The notes beneath the pieces were generated by a model. It was not told where the DNA came from. It worked only from the letters and a program-made list of their open reading frames with translations, and made no database searches. Positions 22,800 through 30,245 of a stretch of DNA of 30,245 nucleotides are shown here, in pieces. Position 1 is the first letter of the stretch. Each line of letters opens with the position of its first letter. Source of the stretch: Annulohypoxylon bovei var. microspora. Lineage: Eukaryota; Ascomycota; Sordariomycetes; Xylariales; Hypoxylaceae. The DNA lies in contig MU405445.1 of assembly GCA_022836615.1 (NCBI GenBank), forward strand, positions 1 through 30,245. Reading direction: 5' to 3'. The translations under genes and the position numbers were made by a program.

Positions 22800-24925
22800 A
22801 TGCCTATCGCGTCACCCGACCGGTTTGTGCCCTCCCGCGTACCGCTTGGAGACCGCTTCCGAGCCACCAAGCAGGCCCACGAGCTGTCGCCGTCGGAGCG
22901 GCTGTACCGCACGGACGACGCCGCCTCTGACGTGTTCTGCTTCACGCCGAAGCGGTCTACGCCGGTCTCGTCCCGCCGGGCGTCTCGGTCCGATACCAAC
23001 CAGCGACGTCTCGGCACCGTTCTCGGGTTGCACAGCCTCAGCCTAGAGCAGCGCCAGGTCAGCGGCGGCGCCGTCTGGTCGGTGGGGGGTCTGGCTCCCG
23101 GAGGCGTCGAGGACGGCCGCGGCCGGCGTGTGAGCTCCGGCACGAACGCCCGCCTCTACGCCACCTCGTTCTCGAACGCGCGGCCCAAGTCCGAGGAGGA
23201 CCAGGAGAAGCACGAGGGCCGCCTCGCTCTGGCGCTGAAGATAGACCGCGTCCAGCGCATGCTAGACTTCGACGGATACTCCACCTTCCCCGGCTGCAGG
23301 CACAAGAGCAGGCCGTCACTTCGGGAGACCAGGACGATATGGACTGGGAGCGAGTGGAGCAACGACTGTCGCATGCCGAGTAAGATTTCGTTCCTCGTAT
23401 CCCTGCTCTTCGGCGAGACTGACGCCGCCTCAGAAATACCCAAGGGAGAACGGTGTCTTCCCAACGCACCTTTCAAGTGCGTTGAGTCTTTACTTACTTA
23501 CTTACTTACTTACTTACCTACCTACCTACCTACTACCTACCTACCTAGCCAATCCTGATATTGACAGCTGCTAGGGTTCTGGACGCCCCGGGCCTTCGGG
23601 ACGACTTCTACTGCTCGATCATGGCTTACTCGCGAACGTGCAACACCTTGGCCGTGGGGTTGGGCAACTTGCTCTACGGGTGGTCGGAGTCCTCGGGCGT
23701 CACGCTCCTGAACACGGGGCTCAAGGACGGGTCGTGGCTGACCTCGGTGGCGTTCTCGTCCGACCAGGGCGGCAAGTCGATCCTCGCGTTCGGTCGCTCG
23801 AGCGGGCTCCTCTCCCTGGTGTCGCTCTTCGACAGCCTGCTCCCCCGCTTCGAGGCGTACCACCCCGAGCCGATAGCCTGCCTCTCCTGGCGTCCCGCCG
23901 CCACGCCGCGGCCGTCCCTGAGCAGGCGCAACCCCGGCGTCCTGGTCAAGGCGGAGGATCTCCTCGTGGGCGACGACGTGGGCGACGTGTACTACTATTC
24001 GGTCGAGTGGCCCGAGCCCTAGGAGGTGGCCCGGGAGAACTGGCGCGGCGCCATGACTCTGCTTGCTCGCATCAAGGTCCACTCCCAACAGATATGCGGC
24101 CTCGCGTGGTCTCTCGACGGCGAGCAGTTCGCCACGGGGGGCAACGACAACCTGTGCTGCCTCTTCGACGTGGACGGCGTTGCCGACGCGGAGCCGAGCC
24201 TGAGCCTGGGCTCTCCGCCGGAGACGCCGGCGGTCGACCTCTCTCGCGGCGAAGAGGGGCCTCTTCTGCCGTACGTCGCGGACCCGGGCGACGGCGCTTC
24301 GGTTTCGTCTCCGGAGTTCGTCTTCGACTGTCCCGGTCCGCCGTCCGCGACGAGGCATCTGCCGGCCGGTTCGGAGAAGCATCGGTGGCGCCACGGGGCG
24401 GCCGTCAAGGCCATCGCGTTCTGTCCGTGGCACCAGGGATTGATCGCCACGGGCGGGGGATCCAACGATAAGTGCATCCACTTCTATCACACGACTTCGG
24501 GGGCCGCGCTCGCCACGATCTCGGTCGCCGCGCAGGTGACGTCTCTCGTGTGGAGCACGACCCGCCGGGAGATCGCGGCGACGTTCGGGTACGCGCAGCC
24601 CGACCACCCATACCGCATCGCGGTGTTCAGCTGGCCTGACTGCCGGCAGGTAGCTGCCGTGCCGTAGGAGGGCGAGCATCGCGCGCTGTATGCTATCGCG
24701 TACCCTAGGGGGCCGAGTGACACATATCGCACCAAGGAGAGGTTGAGGAGCCGCACCGCCGAGGAGGGCTGCATCATCGTGGCGAGCAGCGACGAGAGCG
24801 TCAAATTCCACGAGGTCTGGGCGGCCGGCCGCAAGGCGACTACGTTTGGTAGCGGCGTCCTAGCCGGGAGCGACATTTTAGAGATGGGAGAGGGTATTGA
24901 CAAAGAGGGTGACGTGATTCGGTGA
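22800..24925 (+). CDS. AMA1: Cdc20/Ama1-family APC/C activator with two in-frame TAG codons
   Basis: Exons 22800-23379, 23434-23476 and 23575-24925 give one frame of 658 codons. Intron 1 (54 bp) runs GTAAGA..ACTGAC..CAG; intron 2 (98 bp) contains a TTAC array and restores APFKVLDAPGLRDDFYCS, a strong Cdc20-family signature. Residues 7-11 (DRFVP) are a C-box, and WD40 repeats fill the C-terminal two thirds (ICGLAWSLDGEQFATGGNDN, VKAIAFCPWHQGLIATGGG). The frame ends in Ile-Arg, the IR tail that docks on APC/C. Codons 357 (24020-24022) and 572 (24665-24667) are TAG where family alignment suggests Trp (WPEP-x-EVAREN and AAVP-x-EGEHRALYAI). The rest of the frame is intact, and no intron neatly removes either stop. 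The product would activate the anaphase-promoting complex in meiosis or ascospore formation. A-to-I editing of UAG to UGG is the favoured reading; a recent pseudogene is the alternative. A polyadenylation-like AATAAA is at 24994-24999. Confidence 0.82.
23477..23574 (+). repeat. TTAC/CTAC microsatellite filling AMA1 intron 2
   Basis: The second intron of the AMA1-like gene is largely (TTAC)n followed by (CTAC)n from about 23490 to 23547. A CTGAT branch-like site and a GCTAG acceptor follow. Length variation here would alter intron size, not the protein. Confidence 0.8.
24011..24035 (+). other. Predicted RNA hairpin around first in-frame TAG
   Basis: CCCG (24011-24014) pairs with CGGG (24032-24035). 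After one A/C mismatch, GCC (24016-24018) pairs with GGC (24028-24030). The nine-base loop CUAGGAGGU holds the TAG, with the adenosine (24021) third in the loop. Fungal A-to-I editing sites are reported to favour hairpin loops with a 5' U. Pairing was worked out by hand. Confidence 0.5.
24655..24678 (+). other. Predicted RNA hairpin around second in-frame TAG
   Basis: GCC (24661-24663) pairs with GGC (24671-24673), extended outward by a U-G wobble and, past a mismatch and a bulged C, by three more pairs. The seven-base loop GUAGGAG holds the TAG, with the adenosine (24666) third in the loop, as in the first hairpin. Pairing was worked out by hand. Confidence 0.45.
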
Positions 24926-25708
24926 GGAGAAGAAGAAGAAGCAAAGTAGTATAGCATTGTTCTGTAGTGGATAGAGACAGTAAGTCATGTACCAATAAAA
25001 TGCCCCTTTTATATTCAGGGAATGAAAAGGGGTGCTGGTTCTCGTACTTCATACTGATGACTCTGATGACTCTGATGACTGATGACTGATGATTATTTAA
25101 CGACTTTTAATAGCGACAATACATGTATTCAGAAACCGTCCAGTACCTACATACGAATTATATACCTCGATGTACCTAACGTATTAGGAAAATCCACTGG
25201 AGGTCACTTTCTTAATTGTTAACTTGTCTAAATAGGTCATATACATTAAGAAGAATAGGTAGGAACGAGATCATACCTACTACACATAGAACCGTTCAAT
25301 ATCTTCCTCCGTGCTACGAGCATAACCCAGTTACCTACCTAGACAGCCAAATTAACTTAAAGTCTCTACACGGTTTTGAATTCTATTGTAGCTCTTCGTT
25401 AGATACTACATGTAGATAATGACCTACTAGTCTTATGCGGACGCCCTTTTCGTAGGGCGCTCGATGGGAAAAGTACTGTGTTAACTTTGTAACCATATAA
25501 AACACAATATTACCTAGGTAATCATTAATCCAACTTGGAAGCCATGTCGGTATAATCAATTTAGCCCGGTTCGCTACGGGGTAGGTAGTATATTTAAACT
25601 TGTTTTTACCATTTATTATGCCTTTTAAATGCGTTGTGAAGTTGGCGAGTTTTAGCCTTTTCTCTTTCAGTCAGAAATCGGAGACTTCTATAAGACTGGT
25701 AGGTCAGT
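24926..25708. other. AMA1-like 3' region and intergenic DNA
   Basis: The region contains AATAAA at 24994-24999 and then a CCCCTTTT/AAAAGGGG hairpin (25003-25010 with 25025-25032) that may lie in the 3' UTR or just beyond it. A TGATGACTC-type array lies at about 25054-25093. Short ORFs have no family character. Dispersed TAGGTA/TACCTA words recur, as they do through the rest of the window. Confidence 0.5.
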
Positions 25709-25916
25709 GGACAGAAGGGCGTCAGGAAAAGTGCAGACAGTGGGTGTACACAGTCCAGAACACTGTATGTTATATATCCTTTGCACTACCTCTTGAGGTA
25801 ACTTACACGAAATATGGCTGGCAATAGTGGTAATTAGATAATCAGGGGATAGCTTTTGGAACGTGCGAGATACTGTATACCTGCACTGTCTGCACTTTTC
25901 CTGACGCTATTCTGCC
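25709..25916. mobile_element. Small inverted-repeat element (MITE-like)
   Basis: A perfect 24-bp inverted repeat occupies 25719-25742 and 25884-25907. Imperfect extension outward to about 25709 and 25916 and inward for another ~10 bp gives arms of about 35-45 bp around a ~140-bp centre. No ORF of its own is evident. No clean target duplication could be defined, so it may be a decayed Tc1/mariner-type or other miniature element. It could fold as a hairpin RNA if transcribed. Confidence 0.65.
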
Positions 25917-27088
25917 GGAATAATAAGCATTCGATTCTCTTTCTTTCGACGACATTTCTATTTGCTTTGTCAAGAGTTGATAGCATCTTGTTTCGGTAGG
26001 TATGTAAGTACCTACTGGGTATTGACTTTATACCAAAGATAAGATACCCCCTCGGTCAAATGACGAGATGTCGTGATCAAAATGGCTAATAATGAAATAC
26101 ATATCCAAGTACCATAAGAAAAGGAGTTTGCTCATAAAAATAAATTGAGCTAATCCCTTTTCGGCTCGGTCACGTTCCTTCTAAATGTAGTCACTCACCG
26201 GCCATTGATACAGGTACATAATGCCCCGCCTTGTCCCGCTCGTGGATAGGTGCCGTAGAAGAAGGTACCTAGGCACCAGGGCAGCAGGGTACATCGATAT
26301 AGGCTTCCCATAATACGTACGTAGGTACTTTCACCACCTACCTAGCGAACCTTATTCAATATAGTGGGCTAAAACATGGATAGGTACAGTACATAGGTAG
26401 GTACATACTTACTTAGATACATACATAATGTTTTGAACATACATAGGTCCCTACAGAATCCCCTCCCTATATCATGCTATGTATGTATTATATACCTAGC
26501 CCAGTATGTAGGCAGCTGCTAGGATATATATGTGTATGGTACTACTGTATAATAGTAGAGTTAGGTACATATGTATATCTAGTGCGTACATGTCTGAACT
26601 TATCGGTGACTGCGATGGTCGGTGATTCGTCCAGTCAGATGACTTCCAAGGTTGATGCTTCAGCTGCTACCTGCGTACGGTACATAAGGTATTATAGCAG
26701 GCAAGTGTATAAGTCAGAGGTAGAGGTACCTGAGGTACTGTACGTATGTAGATGGCGAATGGCATTTGGTCATCAAAGCCAAATCACCTGCGCCACTAAA
26801 GGTTGCCTTGGCTGTTTTGTGGGTCTCCAGTGGGAAGCCGCTCCTCTCTCTCTGCTCCTCCACCCCCCCACGTAAAACCAGGCCGTACCTTCAGACCTGC
26901 GAACCTCCAACCTTCAACCTAAACCTCAACCAACCTTTCATCGTCATCATCATCGCCAGAATCTCTTCATCTTTTCTCCCTTCTTCCCTGCGACCCGGCT
27001 GCCTACTTATTTCGACAGACTCTCATCCGGTGCCTTGCACGATCCGACGTATTCCGTAACCGTCGACAGCCCGAGGGACGTCGTCAAG
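25917..27088. other. Intergenic region and ATG8 leader
   Basis: Non-coding DNA with many TAGGTA/GTACCTA words (26000-26600) precedes a pyrimidine-rich stretch (26840-27000: CTCTCTCTCTGCTCCTCC and similar) typical of fungal promoters and leaders of highly expressed genes. ORFs at 26474-26875 and 26766-27059 are low complexity and unsupported. Confidence 0.45.
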
Positions 27089-27758
27089 ATGCGATCCAAG
27101 TTCAAGGACGAGCACCCCTTCGAGAAGCGCAAGGCCGAGGCCGAGCGCATCCGCCAGAAGTATGCCGACCGTATCCCGGTATGTATCTATCTTCATATTC
27201 GTATATGTGTCTGTCGAGATCTGCGTGGTTATCCTGCGTTCGATTTCTCTCGCAATTGATAAGTCGGTTTGGCCGCCGAGCGTGATGCCATACCGCTCTT
27301 ATCAGAAGCTCCGTCTCCTTCTCTGCCCTTCCCGTTTTCGTCTTCTCACCGCTTTGTCTGCTCTCTTATACCCCGAGAAGCTGCAAGATTCTAACCCGCG
27401 TCTCTGCAAACAGGTCATCTGCGAGAAGGTCGAGAAATCCGATATCGCGACCATCGACAAGAAGAAGTATCTGGTGCCCGCAGATCTCACCGTAGGCCAG
27501 TTCGTCTACGTGATCCGGAAGCGCATCAAGCTGTCTCCCGAGAAGGCCATCTTTATCTTCGTCGACGAGGTCCTCCCTCCCACCGCCGCTCTCATGAGCA
27601 GCATCTACGAAGAGCACAAGGACGAGGATGGGTAAGTGCATCTGCTTTGTAACTTTGCAACCTTCCGACTGCTCTAGATCGTGGCGAGCTAACCGCCCGT
27701 CTATAGATTTCTCTACATCACCTACTCGGGCGAGAACACGTTCGGCGAGACTGCCTGA
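27089..27758 (+). CDS. ATG8: Ubiquitin-like autophagy protein Atg8
   Basis: Three exons (27089-27178, 27414-27631, 27707-27758) encode 119 residues. Intron 1 (235 bp) has GTATGT, a CTAAC branch point and CAG; intron 2 (75 bp) has GTAAGT, CTAAC and TATAG. The protein starts [21 protein letters not shown] and contains [20 protein letters not shown] and [16 protein letters not shown], all hallmarks of Atg8. Gly116 is followed by Glu-Thr-Ala, the short tail that Atg4 protease must remove before conjugation to phosphatidylethanolamine on autophagosome membranes. Length and sequence are normal for the family. The start at 27089 is chosen because Atg8 proteins begin at this Met; upstream in-frame codons lack an ATG. 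Confidence 0.97.
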
Positions 27759-28980
27759 GGCTCTGAGCCTCTTCCCGATTTCACTCCCCAAGCGGCGTTA
27801 TGGTTTTATTCTGGGCTGGACGACAACGATGTGATCATTAGTGGCAACGAATTATGGATAAGGCGGGCATAGCCACGGCAGATGGTTGATAAGAATGGCA
27901 TCTTCCCGGCTAGCCGCGTCGTGGTCCTCGAGGTGCAGATGACCTTAGTCTTTGATTTCGTATCACCAATACCAATGTGGCTTTTGCCCACCGAGTCATC
28001 TTCTGCGCAGACCATATCGTGACTTGACTTGACTTGACTCATTTGCTCGTTTTTCCTTCTGTTAGGTCCGGTACGAGCGTAAACGAGATTCCTTCCGGTT
28101 CGCGTACGATGGCTTAATTCCGATCTCCGATTTGTAATATGATTCATACCTACAATACAAGGTAATCCAGACCCACCCAGCCACCGCGGTACTGCCTTTG
28201 GATAGTCATACTAATAGGTAGATACTCTATCCCCCGGTCCCCGAAGATGGCTAGCAAAAGGCGGATCCCGATCACATCAAGTACCTAGCTCTTAGCCTCA
28301 CGGCTTTCGGAAATACTAGGCAGCTAGGTACATCCATCCTACGTAGTTGTGGGTTAGACGGGTCACACTTATAACTCCGTAGACGGTCATAAGGTCCCAT
28401 CCGTTACCAATCGTTACTTTCGTTACTTTCGTTACTTACCTACGATCTAAGTACTCGACAGTGCTAAACAATACCAGCCAAATCTCATTTCGAATTCTGT
28501 ATCACTACTCACACGAGAATGGCAATCATACTCGATCGCCGGTTTAAACCAACAAGGTCAAGCGGATATCATATATTATGAGATGTACCTAATTCTAATA
28601 CATACCACGTATATTCAGTTAACACTCCAGCGATAGCCCTTTGATCAACATACTTTCATCAGCGTACTCGACTTCCAATACATGAACGCAGTTGTTAAGC
28701 ACTATCTGAGATCAAGAACGTAGAGTACTTAAGCTAAGGCTCGTGGCGACGAGTCTTTTGGACGAGCTCATGAATACCTTGGACTAGGATATTGCCTAGG
28801 TACTGGATACTTGACAATCAGAGGATATAGCATCCCTCTCGTGAACAACACGGTGTGGGATATCTGAGTAGGTGTCTCCGTCCGGCTTACTTAAAGCCGC
28901 TTAGGAGTCCTACCGCCAACCAGAATAGCGACGGGACGACCCTCGGGTCTCCGATCGTCGTGGCAGCTGGTGAGATGGCC
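27759..28980. other. Intergenic region between ATG8 and tRNA-Leu
   Basis: No gene is supported. Short repeats are present: four GACTT-type units at 28021-28040 and three CGTTACTTT-type units at 28412-28437. ORFs on either strand are short and lack domains. The ATG8 3' UTR should occupy the first few hundred bases. Confidence 0.5.
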
Positions 28981-29105
28981 GGTGGAATGGCCGAGTGGTT
29001 ATGGCGCTGCGTTCAGGTTAACCTGAATTTGAGCCCATCGTTAGATGCTGGCTGTAAAATATCGCAGTGGAGCAATCCGCGTGGGTTCGAGTCCCACTTC
29101 CATCA
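28981..29105 (+). tRNA. tRNA-Leu (anticodon CAG) with 44-nt intron
   Basis: The acceptor stem GGTGGAA (28981-28987) pairs with TTCCATC (29098-29104), with A73 at 29105. The A box TGGCCGAGTGG and B box GGTTCGAGTCC are present, and the T arm GTGGG/CCCAC pairs. Anticodon stem CTGCG pairs with CGCAG (29063-29067); the anticodon CAG is at 29014-29016. An intron at 29018-29061 follows position 37, the canonical place, and its CCTGAA (29022-29027) can pair with TTCAGG of the anticodon loop. The long variable arm with a GGA/TCC stem is class II, as expected for Leu, and discriminator A agrees. Confidence 0.95.
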
Positions 29106-29142
29106 TCCAACTGACGCCGTCCAGGAGACAAGCGTGGAAAAC

Positions 29143-29158
29143 TTTTTCTTTATTTTTT
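29143..29158 (+). terminator. RNA polymerase III terminator of tRNA-Leu
   Basis: Runs of five T (29143-29147) and six T (29153-29158) on the sense strand lie 38-53 bp after the tRNA, suitable for polymerase III termination. Confidence 0.75.
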
Positions 29159-29265
29159 AAGACTCTCGGGATAATGTAACAGCCCATTGCTGTGTTGAAC
29201 TTGGTTTATTATCGGACGATGCTCTAGGGAATAATATCATGTTACTATAATAAGTCTCTTCTTAG

Positions 29266-29720
29266 TAGGGTTCGGATTTTCAAAATACGTATTATGCACT
29301 ATACGTATAATACATGTATTAATACCGTATAATGATTCACTATACGTATAACGGATCGGAATAACTAGTCGGCCCCATATTTATCAGTAGTGGGTATGCA
29401 ATATTTTTAGAAATATCTACTTAAGGAAATATTTTCAATTAATCGTGACTGATCGCGCTCAATTGCTTCAACCATTTCAACCATTTGAATCAATTAAATC
29501 GCATAATAAAAAATGAATAAATTCAATAAGATAATAATGATAACATTGGGAGTAAAATAAACCTTATAATTATATAAAGAAAAACGTGGTGGTGGTGGAA
29601 AGTTTATTATACCTGATTATATAATTCAAAATACAATTTTGTATGCGTATAATGGTATAATGCAGGTATTGTATTTAAATACCGTATTTTGAGTCAAAAT
29701 ACGTATTTTGCCGACCCCTA
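29266..29720. mobile_element. hAT-type MITE with 8-bp target duplication
   Basis: This 455-bp element begins TAGGGTTCGG and ends CCGACCCCTA (terminal inverted repeats with one mismatch in ten). It is flanked by perfect CTTCTTAG copies at 29258-29265 and 29721-29728. Past a 3-base offset, both ends continue with AAAATACGTATT. A 14-bp subterminal word CACTATACGTATAA occurs at 29297-29310 and 29338-29351. It has no ORF. Eight-base duplications and TAGGG-type ends fit non-autonomous hAT transposons, mobilised by transposase from elsewhere in the genome. The perfect target duplication points to recent insertion, about 160 bp downstream of the tRNA. Confidence 0.88.
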
Positions 29721-29728
29721 CTTCTTAG

Positions 29729-30245
29729 ACTCCTAAATATTATCTGATAATGCCACGCATATATATGTAAATTGCTAGCTTAGATACTTAATACTGTAAA
29801 TAACTAGGTAAACGAATAGGATCTCTCAGTTAATTTAATTGGATTTTAGACCTCTATTATAAAACCCGCCACTCGTTCTTATATTGAGATTAGAGTAGGT
29901 TGTGGCGGTTACACATACGTGCCTAAGTATAAAGAAGTAAATATCCTAAGCTCCCAATCTCTGCTCCCCATACTGATAGATGAGGCCGCATCCCTGTTAG
30001 TGACCGTGAGCTCACCCATCTATCTTGTCTTCTTACAGCCGTTCTGGTGCAGATGACGGGCACTGTCGCGATGTGGAGCGTAGGTATAGGGGTACAGCTA
30101 TGTTGTTACGCAAGGAGCTTTAAGTCTGCTCACTATAGGTCGTAGTGTGCACAGTGCTCGGAACCACTACACGCCAATCCACCAGTGTACACGCACTGCC
30201 AAGCCAACTAAATCAATTCAATTACACGGTCCCACTTTTAAATTT
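29729..30245. other. Right-edge intergenic DNA
   Basis: Ordinary composition, no ORF of note and no recognised RNA. Nothing further could be supported in this stretch. Confidence 0.4.

Noticed and set aside
24000..24060. An extra intron removing the first TAG
   Set aside because: No donor, branch point and acceptor combination around 24020 keeps the conserved sequence on both sides.
23537..24811. 424-codon antisense ORF across the AMA1-like gene
   Set aside because: Lies opposite a well-supported WD40 coding region of high GC content, is Arg/Ala/Gly-rich and has no domain; a shadow frame.
23537..24925. AMA1-like gene as an ordinary RIP pseudogene
   Set aside because: Both stops are TpG-to-TpA type changes, so RIP is possible, but the rest of the 658-codon frame is intact and GC-rich with no other nonsense change. 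Kept only as the alternative explanation.
28855..29160. 101-codon ORF near the right end
   Set aside because: It overlaps the whole tRNA-Leu gene, which explains the sequence better.

Overview
The window looks like a chromosome segment from a filamentous ascomycete, probably a Sordariomycete. Coding genes are GC-rich with short introns (GT..AG, CTAAC/CTGAC-type branch points). They are set against blocks of extreme A+T content typical of DNA degraded by repeat-induced point mutation (RIP). Recognisable families are a Nudix ADP-ribose pyrophosphatase, a fungal histidine acid phosphatase, the Rab geranylgeranyltransferase alpha subunit (BET4), a meiotic APC/C activator of the Cdc20/Ama1 type, ATG8 and an intron-containing tRNA-Leu(CAG).

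Layout: bases ~120-8699 and 11892-~16370 are AT-rich and gene-free, with a minisatellite at 3001-3256. Between them lies a young, complete-looking 3.18-kb LTR retroelement (8705-11886): two 196-bp LTRs differing at one base, a perfect 5-bp target duplication, a half-tRNA-iMet-type primer binding site, a copia-like gag and no pol. It also carries an antisense Cys-rich ORF and a degenerate repeated motif. At ~16370 the sequence changes abruptly to gene-bearing DNA: Nudix (+, 16934), acid phosphatase (+, 18484, three exons), BET4 (-, two exons), AMA1-like (+, 22800, three exons), ATG8 (+, 27089, three exons), tRNA-Leu (+, 28981). Two small non-autonomous DNA elements lie in the intergenic DNA: a 455-bp hAT-like MITE with a perfect 8-bp target duplication (29266-29720) and a 208-bp inverted-repeat element (25709-25916).

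The most interesting locus is the AMA1-like gene. Its reading frame runs from an N-terminal C-box to a C-terminal Ile-Arg tail, but is broken by two TAG codons (24020-24022 and 24665-24667), each where the family would be expected to have Trp (TGG). Both TAGs can be drawn in the loop of a local hairpin with a GCC:GGC closing stem, with the adenosine third in the loop. This fits the A-to-I mRNA editing known from sexual tissue of Sordariomycetes, where premature stop editing of the Fusarium AMA1 orthologue has been reported. The alternative is a pseudogene made by two TpG-to-TpA changes.
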